Below are positions 1 to 5,783 of a stretch of 6,995 nucleotides of DNA, in pieces. Below the pieces are notes generated by a model. The model was not told the DNA's origin, did not search any database, and worked only from the letters and a program-made list of their open reading frames with translations. A program made the position numbers and the translations under genes. Where the stretch lies: positions 1 through 6,995 of the forward strand of contig CAUHLX010000147.1 of the NCBI GenBank assembly GCA_959606705.1, written 5' to 3'. Origin of the DNA: an uncultured Bacillota bacterium (lineage in GTDB: Bacteria; Bacillota; Clostridia; Peptostreptococcales; Anaerovoracaceae). Within the stretch, counting starts at the first letter, position 1, and each line of letters opens with the position of its first letter.

Positions 1-726
1 TTCAAAATTCGACTGGAGCAGTCCGCCCATAAACATGACTAACATGATACTGATTAAAGGTGCTAGACCGGGTAATGTGATACTGCCGATCATCCTGAGC
101 TTCCCGGCACCATCAATGGCGGCGGCCTCATATAATTCCTGATCAATACCGGCAATTGCTGCGATGTATACAATACTTCCCCAGCCTACGTTCTGCCAGA
201 TATATGATAGGGTTATGATAGGCCAGTAATAGTTCGGCTCTCCAAAAAACATGATTGGCTCCCCGCCAAAGAACTGAATCAACTGATTGATCAAGCCTCC
301 ATCCGATGAAATCAGGGAATTCAGTACTCCGACCACCACGACAGTCGACAGGAAAAACGGCAGATATGAGATGGTTTGCACTGCTTTTTTATAGCGAATA
401 AACCGCACCTCATTTATAGCGATGGCGAGAATAATAGGAAGCGGAAAGTAAAATACCAGCTTCAGCAGACTCATCACCAGGGTATTTCTCAAGGTCGGCC
501 AAAACGAGAGTGATTGAAAATATCGTATAAAATGATCGAAGCCAACCCATTCAGAAGAAAAGATTCCCGGTATGCCGGTAAATGGATAATACTCTTTAAA
601 CGCGATAATGATCCCAAACAGCGGGATATAACAGAATATCAAATAGTATAACATTCCCGGCGTCACCATGAGATACACCGGCCAATCGTTTTTCATTTGC
701 CGCAGTCTTGCACTGCTCTTGCGCAT
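1..726 (-). CDS. Sugar ABC transporter permease, LplB/YteP type (3' end outside the window)
   Basis: This is one of the two membrane-spanning subunits of an oligosaccharide importer of the MalF/LplB kind. I translated the minus strand from the ATG at 726; 242 codons are open to the window edge, so the C-terminus is missing. Hydrophobic segments lie at about residues 17-41, 82-105, 117-140, 168-190 and 210-235. The cytoplasmic loop that docks the ATPase carries a full EAA motif: E200-A-A, G206, then I216-x-L-P219, matching EAA-x3-G-x9-I-x-LP exactly. The family is usually about 300-320 residues, so roughly the last 60-80 are missing, including the final membrane segment. The start is supported by AGGAGG at 740-735, eight bases upstream. 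It begins 28 bases after the regulator stop, so the two are probably co-transcribed. A second permease (LplC/YtcP type) is expected to the left. No ATPase gene is visible; sharing an MsmX-type ATPase is inference. The substrate cannot be read from the sequence. Confidence 0.93.
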   Translation of the reverse strand, partial: MRKSSARLRQMKNDWPVYLMVTPGMLYYLIFCYIPLFGIIIAFKEYYPFTGIPGIFSSEWVGFDHFIRYFQSLSFWPTLRNTLVMSLLKLVFYFPLPIILAIAINEVRFIRYKKAVQTISYLPFFLSTVVVVGVLNSLISSDGGLINQLIQFFGGEPIMFFGEPNYYWPIITLSYIWQNVGWGSIVYIAAIAGIDQELYEAAAIDGAGKLRMIGSITLPGLAPLISIMLVMFMGGLLQSNFE

Positions 727-734
727 TGACAGCC

Positions 735-740
735 CCTCCT
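735..740 (-). promoter_or_regulatory. Shine-Dalgarno site of the permease gene
   Basis: The minus strand reads AGGAGG here, followed by eight bases and the ATG at 726. This is a near-ideal Firmicute ribosome binding site and fixes the permease start. It lies wholly in the 28-base gap after the regulator stop, where no promoter is apparent. Confidence 0.85.
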
Positions 741-754
741 CTACGGCCCTTCAT

Positions 755-2968
755 TTACTCCGCTCTGTCATCGTAAACAATGGCTCGTGCCCGATATTCT
801 CCGGGAGTACAGCCCGTTTTTTCTTTAAAAATTCGAATAAAGTAATTTGCATTGGGATATCCTACCTTGGATCCAATGTCCTCCACCTTCATTGAGGTGT
901 GTTTCAGCATCTCCTTCGCGTACTTAATACGCAGCTGCGCTAAATACTGAGAAAATCCACAACCCTTTTCCTGCTTCATCAGGCGGCTTAAATAGGTCGG
1001 GCTGAGCTTCACCTGCTCCGCCACCTCTTCCAGAGAGATGCCTCTCTGGTAGTTGCGATTGATATAATCTGTCGCCACCTCCATCAGCAAAGTGTTCTTT
1101 CTGTCCTGCTGATATGCAACTTGTTTTTCAATGCGTTCAATTAAGCCGATGAATAAATCGGTAATCTCCTCACGATTTACACTGAATAGAAGCCTGTCGT
1201 AGAAGATTCCATCACTTGAGAGGATATCGTTCAAATCTACCCCCATACTTCCCAGCCTTTTTAAAAGGTCTCCAAACAAGATCAGAAGATATTGTCTGAT
1301 CTGGGTCACCGTCAGCTGATTTTCTTTGGCGGTGATTCTCAGGATAATCCGTTCCATGGTGGCTACTGCACCGGTGATATTTCGCTGCAGAATCTGGTCC
1401 AGCAGCTCTGCCTCCATATCATCAGGGTAGTTATACGCAGGTTTCTCTCCCAGCTTGATATCGTCGGCACAGATAACCGATCCCTCTCCCAGTACGATCT
1501 GGTATCGCAGCATATCACAGGCCTGCTGATATGCTGTGCTACCATCGCAGATGCTCTCGTATTCCGAACTGGCTGTAATAAAAACAAGATGTTCACCCGC
1601 CTGGACAAACAATCCCTCAACCAGTGCAAGCTGCTCCTCCACCTGCTGCATCGCCGCAAGAAAAAGATCATACTCTTTGGCAAAAGGCTGCATTTTCTGC
1701 TCCGGCCGTATCTGAAATACTGCGACCTGTACCTTTCCCTGCGGAATATGAATTCCGGCTTCTTCCATGCGCTCCTGTGTCCGGCTGGCCACCATCCGAT
1801 TCCCAAATAGCACAGACTGTAAAAGCGCCGCCTTGATAATCGGCCGGTTTCGATCCATGCGCTCTTCTATTTCACTATACTGATCCCGGACATGGCTATA
1901 TGCATTTGAAATACTGTCTACCTCGCTGCTATCCCGCTTTCCATCCGTCAGGCGGTACACCAACCGGCGGATTGGCCGATAGATCATCCAGGTCAAGGCA
2001 AAAAAGAGAAGTAACCCAAATAAAATGATTCCCATGATGCCGACAGACATCATGGAGCGATCTGCGCCCTTTTCCTCCATAAAGTAGTCCAAATCGCCGC
2101 TCTCTACAAAATAGCCGTTCAAAAGCTGGGAATATGAGTAAAACGTGATTGCTCCTTCCGCTTCAAAATACGCGCTTTCCTCTTCCACAGCCTGTCTGAG
2201 CGTCTCTATCGCCGGATAGATCTCCCCCTGCGACTCTCCTAAAAGGATTTTGCCGTCGGCGCTGCAAAAAAAGAGTTTACCATCATAGCCAGAACTGTTT
2301 CCCCCTTCGAATAGCTTCTTGTAAAGTAATTCCGCATCTAGATTAACAATGAAGCTATTGCCCCTAGAAAAAGTTTTAAAAGCTATCGTCACAACTTCCT
2401 TAGGATAACCAGTGGATTTCTGCGTCAGTTTACGTGCCTCAAAATTCATAGGATATAGCTGATCCTCTTTAGTAAACTTCAGAATTTCTTGATCATAAAA
2501 TCGATCGAGAGAATATCCCAATCCATCGGCTGTGATCACCTGTTCCAACGCCCTGTCATAAAAATACGCACTATGTATCAGGGGATTGCTCATGCTAAAA
2601 TTCGCGATTGCCATGGCAAGACGACCCCTGTTGAGAATCTGCCGCTCATCCGGCCGATATTGAGCTTGCGAGAACATATCAGAATAAAAGGACTCCTCAT
2701 AGTCAGAAACAACGGAACTGAGCAGGAAGCTGACACTATTTGTCTGGATCTGTTGAAACAAAGTTCCGGTAGTATGCTGAAATGCATCAATGCTGTCTCT
2801 CTTCCAGCGAATTACCTCCCGTTTCAACGTGTTGCGATAGGATGCGGATGCCAGTATTGCAACCATCAATACCGTAATACCAGTTACTAACGCACCGCTG
2901 AACAATATCGAGGTAAACAGTCGATACTTGTTTAACAGGTTTTTCATCTTTTTTACGCCTGTTTCCAT
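755..2968 (-). CDS. Membrane-anchored one-component AraC-family regulator (YtdP-like)
   Basis: This protein probably senses an extracellular signal and controls transcription of the sugar-uptake genes. From the ATG at 2968 it has 737 residues: a short basic N-terminus, membrane segment 1 (about 18-43), an extracytoplasmic region of about 265 residues, membrane segment 2 (about 307-331), a short HAMP-like linker, a cytoplasmic middle region, and a C-terminal AraC HTH (about 632-729). Both helix-turn-helix units are recognisable: SLEEVAEQVKLSPTYLSRLM, and KVEDIGSKVGYPNANYF with the typical GY..ANYF/FK..G..P.EYR ending. The outer region has a dCache-like strand pattern (IVNLDAELLY, then LFFCSADGKILL). 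I see no receiver or histidine kinase domain, so this is one polypeptide rather than a YesM/YesN pair. B. subtilis YtdP, beside ytcQ/ytcP/yteP, is a known protein of this architecture. The start at 2968 has GGTGG five bases upstream. An in-frame ATG at 3007 would add 13 residues but lies in the loop of the upstream palindrome; the ATG at 2947 is a third option. The ligand is unknown. Confidence 0.92.
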   Translation of the reverse strand: METGVKKMKNLLNKYRLFTSILFSGALVTGITVLMVAILASASYRNTLKREVIRWKRDSIDAFQHTTGTLFQQIQTNSVSFLLSSVVSDYEESFYSDMFSQAQYRPDERQILNRGRLAMAIANFSMSNPLIHSAYFYDRALEQVITADGLGYSLDRFYDQEILKFTKEDQLYPMNFEARKLTQKSTGYPKEVVTIAFKTFSRGNSFIVNLDAELLYKKLFEGGNSSGYDGKLFFCSADGKILLGESQGEIYPAIETLRQAVEEESAYFEAEGAITFYSYSQLLNGYFVESGDLDYFMEEKGADRSMMSVGIMGIILFGLLLFFALTWMIYRPIRRLVYRLTDGKRDSSEVDSISNAYSHVRDQYSEIEERMDRNRPIIKAALLQSVLFGNRMVASRTQERMEEAGIHIPQGKVQVAVFQIRPEQKMQPFAKEYDLFLAAMQQVEEQLALVEGLFVQAGEHLVFITASSEYESICDGSTAYQQACDMLRYQIVLGEGSVICADDIKLGEKPAYNYPDDMEAELLDQILQRNITGAVATMERIILRITAKENQLTVTQIRQYLLILFGDLLKRLGSMGVDLNDILSSDGIFYDRLLFSVNREEITDLFIGLIERIEKQVAYQQDRKNTLLMEVATDYINRNYQRGISLEEVAEQVKLSPTYLSRLMKQEKGCGFSQYLAQLRIKYAKEMLKHTSMKVEDIGSKVGYPNANYFIRIFKEKTGCTPGEYRARAIVYDDRAE

Positions 2969-2989
2969 TTCATCCACCCCCACCACAAG

Positions 2990-3025
2990 GGCATTAAAAA
3001 GGCGCATATGCGCCTTTTTAATGCC
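2990..3025 (-). terminator. Perfect 36-bp palindrome, probable intrinsic terminator after the binding-protein gene
   Basis: Every base from 2990 to 3025 pairs with its mirror about the axis between 3007 and 3008. As RNA it gives a 16-bp stem with an AUAU loop. The core is GGCGC/GCGCC flanked by A5 and U5, extended by GGCAUU/AAUGCC. It starts ten bases after the binding-protein stop, and the U5 run follows the GC-rich core in the direction of transcription, as in an intrinsic terminator. The symmetric A5/U5 means it could also terminate plus-strand transcription. Because the U run is itself inside the extended stem, it could instead act as a 3' mRNA-stabilising hairpin with partial read-through into the regulator gene. 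The regulator's predicted start lies 21 bases beyond it. Confidence 0.8.
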
Positions 3026-3035
3026 TCCGTTCGCG

Positions 3036-4580
3036 TTAATTCGCAGCTTGATACTGTGCGGTCTTTTCCTCGATCACCTTGTCATATCCGATATTTAGCA
3101 TCTGCTCAAGAAATTGATCCCACTGTGAGAGGTTTTCCTGTCCGATGATGAATTTTAAAATCCATTCGTCTCGATACTTTTCCAAGTCACTGTACGCCGG
3201 TACTACGCCCTGTATCTTGGCATAGTCATAATTGACGTCCCGATCAAACGCGATCTTCAAGTCCAGAGTGGGATCAAGCGCAAAATCATAGGCTTCAATC
3301 CAGGCCTTTGACCAGTTGTCATTTCCCCATGCGGTGAGATGGAAGCCCCCCTGAACATAGTTATATTTACCGGTAACTTTTTGGTCTTCGCTGACTTCCA
3401 GCAGTTCATAAATCTGATTTTCCTTATCCACCCAGTTCCAGTGGACACCCTCCAAACCCACAGCTGCGACCATTTTATTATCCACATTTGCATTATACCA
3501 ATTCGCAAGTTTCATAGCCGCCTCAGGGTTCTGGCTCTTTTTGGGGATCATATAACAGCTACGGTCGGGGTTCTGCGCCGTATAAGCCGTCCCGGCCGGT
3601 CCAGTAAATTTCAGCATGTGCTTATATTCAACTTCTATTCCAGAATCCAGCAGCTGTATATAGCCGTTAATGCCAACTGATGACCATGTGGCCATAATTC
3701 CCACACGATTCTGGGCCACTACTGCGTCGATATCCGGACGTGGTTGTATAAAGCCATCCTTCCAGAAATACCCCTTACTGTACCACTCAGCCATTTTGGC
3801 GATATAGTCTTTATAACCCGAATTGAAGAACGCTGGTTTCACCTTTCCATCGGTATCCAGGAAATCGGCCGTGCCCGAGGGACAATATAGCCCGGCAAAA
3901 GCATTGTGTAGAAAATTGCTGATGGTAGTGGATACCATGGGTACACTGTCTTTGCCAAAGAGCTCTTCATTATGAAATGCTTCTAGCACTTCTTCAAACT
4001 GTTCTACCGTCTCCGGAAAAGGCAGTCCCACCTTCTCCAGCCAATCGGTTCTGATCCGAACTCCGCTGCTGCTCGGCATAACGGCAATTGGAATGCCCCA
4101 AACATTCCCGTCTTTATCCGTTCTTGCCTCCCATTCATTCTCCGCAAAATTGGCCTTCAGCTCCTCACCGTATTCTTCGATAAGGTCGTTGATGGGAATG
4201 ATTGCGCCGGTTGCCGCCATATCCGTCCAAGTACCGCTGAACATATCCAGCGGTTCATTGGATGCCAAAAGAATACTCAGTTTATCTTCTGCTGAGCCGC
4301 CGGCAGGCGTCAGACAAATGGGATCGACATTGATCTCCTCTATAATTTTTTGTCTGATGAGCTCGTCTCCCGGGACTTCCTCCGGGGTCAGCCAGTGCAG
4401 ATAATAGACCTTGATAGGCTCCTGTGGGGTATCCGGCGTTCCGGATTGCTGTTGTCCCTCATCTGGCTGCTGGACCTCTTGAGTCTGGCCCGTGCAGCCG
4501 GAAAACATCGAGGCTGTCAGCGCGATAACCAAAAATAGAACCAATCCCTTCCGCAGCCCCATTCTTTTTCGCTTTTGCAC
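3036..4580 (-). CDS. Extracellular solute-binding lipoprotein of a sugar ABC importer (LplA/YtcQ-like)
   Basis: This is the ligand-capturing subunit of the importer, anchored in the outer face of the membrane. From the GTG at 4580 it has 514 residues. The N-terminus is basic (QKRKRMGLRKG), followed by a hydrophobic core LVLFLVIALTASMF and the lipobox FSGC, with Cys29 as the predicted lipidated residue; Phe at -3 is less usual than Leu. A Gln/Pro/Glu-rich tether of about 25 residues leads into the folded domain. Features typical of large LplA-type family 1 binding proteins are DKLSILLASNEPLDMF near the N-terminus, the later VWGIPIA stretch, and a C-terminal region rich in Trp and Tyr that often line sugar sites. 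Size agrees with the family (about 500-550). The start is chosen because GGAGG lies seven bases upstream of the GTG; ATG codons at 4598 and 4655 would put the ribosome site inside the gene and spoil the signal peptide. The adjacent permease and regulator fit an oligosaccharide role. The exact sugar is not known. Confidence 0.93.
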   Translation of the reverse strand: MQKRKRMGLRKGLVLFLVIALTASMFSGCTGQTQEVQQPDEGQQQSGTPDTPQEPIKVYYLHWLTPEEVPGDELIRQKIIEEINVDPICLTPAGGSAEDKLSILLASNEPLDMFSGTWTDMAATGAIIPINDLIEEYGEELKANFAENEWEARTDKDGNVWGIPIAVMPSSSGVRIRTDWLEKVGLPFPETVEQFEEVLEAFHNEELFGKDSVPMVSTTISNFLHNAFAGLYCPSGTADFLDTDGKVKPAFFNSGYKDYIAKMAEWYSKGYFWKDGFIQPRPDIDAVVAQNRVGIMATWSSVGINGYIQLLDSGIEVEYKHMLKFTGPAGTAYTAQNPDRSCYMIPKKSQNPEAAMKLANWYNANVDNKMVAAVGLEGVHWNWVDKENQIYELLEVSEDQKVTGKYNYVQGGFHLTAWGNDNWSKAWIEAYDFALDPTLDLKIAFDRDVNYDYAKIQGVVPAYSDLEKYRDEWILKFIIGQENLSQWDQFLEQMLNIGYDKVIEEKTAQYQAAN

Positions 4581-4587
4581 AGTATTC

Positions 4588-4592
4588 CCTCC
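4588..4592 (-). promoter_or_regulatory. Ribosome binding site that fixes a GTG start for the binding protein
   Basis: The minus strand reads GGAGG at 4592-4588, then seven bases, then GTG at 4580. This spacing is optimal and decides between several in-frame starts. The ATG at 4598 overlaps the site's upstream side and cannot use it. Confidence 0.8.
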
Positions 4593-4632
4593 ATTCATTT
4601 GTATCAGAAAACTTACCGTCCCCTGTAACCAA

Positions 4633-4662
4633 AGCATATCATCTGATTTTAGCAATTTTCAA
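4633..4662 (-). promoter_or_regulatory. Probable sigma-A promoter with extended -10, for the binding-protein gene
   Basis: On the minus strand TTGAAA (4662-4657, 5 of 6 to the -35 consensus) is followed by 18 bases and TATGCT (4638-4633, 4 of 6 to the -10). TG lies one base upstream of the -10, giving an extended -10 (TGATATGCT). Transcription would start near 4626 and leave a leader of about 45 bases before the GTG. The region is AT-rich and lies between two genes with no clear terminator after the beta-helix gene. A second TTGACT (4689-4684) lacks a good -10 at the right distance. This is a motif call only, so confidence is moderate. Confidence 0.55.
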
Positions 4663-4671
4663 TAGAAGCAT

Positions 4672-4686
4672 TCAGTAATTATCAGT
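4672..4686 (-). repeat. Two ACTGA direct repeats spaced by one helical turn, upstream of the -35
   Basis: The minus strand carries ACTGA at 4686-4682 and again at 4676-4672, exactly 10 bp apart, ending ten bases upstream of the predicted -35. Closely phased direct repeats just upstream of a promoter are the usual arrangement for an activator, including AraC-type proteins, so this is a candidate operator. The repeats are only five bases long and could be chance. Confidence 0.25.
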
Positions 4687-4695
4687 CAATTTCTG

Positions 4696-5709
4696 TTATA
4701 ATGCACCAATTCGGACTCCGTTTACTTGTTTGATATAGCTTCCATGATCCAGCTCGAAATAACCGACTACATTATTGACTCCCAGGTCTTCAATCAGAGC
4801 GTGATCGGATTCGAAATATCCCATTTCGACCATATTTCCGCGAGAAGCTTCCCCCAGCTGTAGAATATAATCCGCCTGACGCGACTGATCTTCAATATAG
4901 CTGTTGTACAGCTGATTGGCGTATCCCTCAATACGATAAAAGTAGCTCTTCATTCTTTCGTCCGCGGGCTTCACAACACATTGTACAATATTGTCACGAA
5001 AAACACATCCGGCTGTGTATTTCCCCTCCTGCACAATTCCGCTTTCACAAATCTGAATGTCACATCCCTGTACCACCGTAGCATGAGCTGAGGAAACACC
5101 ATTTGGTTCGCAAAGCTCCTGCGCATCAAGCACGACCGCTTTTTTTGCTCCCCATACAGTAGATCTGACCAGAGAATTGACTTCTCCGCCACAATAGGAA
5201 ATAAAGCTGGAGGAGGTATTTCCAAATGCAACACCATATCCGCGGGCCATCCCTCCCATGTCTTCAGGGTGCTTTTTCAGACGACCCCGCCCATAGTTTC
5301 CCGCATAGCATTCTTCAATTGTACTGCGCGTGATATGCCGAAAATCGAAGGCGATCTGTTCGTAAGAGCAGCCCTCTGGGTGCTCCATCACCACGCTTAA
5401 ATGGGATAGATGAATATCGCTGACATACTCGTTTTTCTTTGTACGATCATAGCTGCGCCGGAATACAGAGCCCGCTCTCGGCAAGGCGTGCAGAACTGTA
5501 GCGCCGTCGCCGTCCCCCATAATCCTCGTGCCATTCATGAGAATAATACTTCTATCCGGATCAATCAGATACACTCCGGCGGGAATATAGATCGTCCCGC
5601 CGCCCATCTCGGCAGACTGGGCAATTGCCTGGTTGATCCTCTCTGTAGAATCCTGCTTCCCGCTGGGATCTGCACCAAATCTGGTCACATTCCATCTGTC
5701 AAAATCCAT
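4696..5709 (-). CDS. Right-handed beta-helix protein with Pectate_lyase_3-type N-terminus
   Basis: This is a parallel beta-helix protein of the kind found in polysaccharide lyases, GH28-like hydrolases and phage tailspikes. From the ATG at 5709 it has 337 residues. The N-terminus shows the family signature: FGADPSGKQDST at 11-22, a helix with INQAI, then GGGTIYIPAGVYLI at 36-49 and a GDGDGATVL turn at 65-73. The rest alternates short strands with turns, as in stacked coils. I cannot assign catalytic residues. It has no signal peptide or membrane segment and contains eight cysteines (114, 134, 173, 200, 216, 221, 235, 244), which suggests a cytoplasmic protein or an unusual export route. The start at 5709 has GAGG six bases upstream; an upstream in-frame TTG at 5754 falls in the loop of a hairpin and would give a poor N-terminus. 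It follows the NHL gene by 74 bases and may be co-transcribed. It could be an oligosaccharide-degrading enzyme, an epimerase or a non-catalytic binding protein. Confidence 0.85.
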   Translation of the reverse strand: MDFDRWNVTRFGADPSGKQDSTERINQAIAQSAEMGGGTIYIPAGVYLIDPDRSIILMNGTRIMGDGDGATVLHALPRAGSVFRRSYDRTKKNEYVSDIHLSHLSVVMEHPEGCSYEQIAFDFRHITRSTIEECYAGNYGRGRLKKHPEDMGGMARGYGVAFGNTSSSFISYCGGEVNSLVRSTVWGAKKAVVLDAQELCEPNGVSSAHATVVQGCDIQICESGIVQEGKYTAGCVFRDNIVQCVVKPADERMKSYFYRIEGYANQLYNSYIEDQSRQADYILQLGEASRGNMVEMGYFESDHALIEDLGVNNVVGYFELDHGSYIKQVNGVRIGAL

Positions 5710-5738
5710 AAAAGCCCTCTCTCTGCATACGGATGAAG

Positions 5739-5770
5739 AAGCCGCTGAAATCAATACTGCTCAGCGGCTT
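5739..5770 (-). other. Intergenic hairpin between the NHL and beta-helix genes
   Basis: AAGCCGCTGA (5770-5761 on the minus strand) pairs perfectly with TCAGCGGCTT (5748-5739) across a 12-base loop. It begins 13 bases after the NHL stop and ends about 30 bases before the ATG at 5709. Only a weak run (CTTCATC) follows, so it is a poor intrinsic terminator. It may instead stabilise or process the message, or lower read-through. Confidence 0.55.
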
Positions 5771-5783
5771 TCCACACTCCTTT

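Noticed and set aside
731..754. Small frame starting at the ATG that overlaps the regulator stop (754)
   Set aside because: It runs in another frame through the permease gene with no family pattern, whereas the permease ATG at 726 has an ideal ribosome site.
1292..1810. 172-codon open frame on the plus strand, and a 147-codon frame on the minus strand at 1363-1806
   Set aside because: Both lie inside the regulator gene in other frames; their products show no domain pattern and the regulator frame has clear family motifs.
2489..2890. 133-codon plus-strand frame
   Set aside because: It is antisense to the regulator sensor region, with no ribosome site or recognisable product.
4093..4404. 103-codon plus-strand frame, and other plus-strand frames at 3339-3680, 5410-5736 and 6710-6898
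   Set aside because: These are antisense shadows of well-supported genes; composition and lack of motifs argue against coding.
4596..4655. ATG codons at 4655 and 4598 as starts of the binding protein
   Set aside because: The one at 4655 lies near the predicted transcription start region and would place 25 extra residues before the signal peptide; the one at 4598 overlaps the GGAGG site that serves the GTG at 4580.
5752..5754. TTG as start of the beta-helix gene
   Set aside because: It falls in the loop of the 5739-5770 hairpin, lacks a ribosome site, and the ATG at 5709 has GAGG at good spacing just before the conserved domain.
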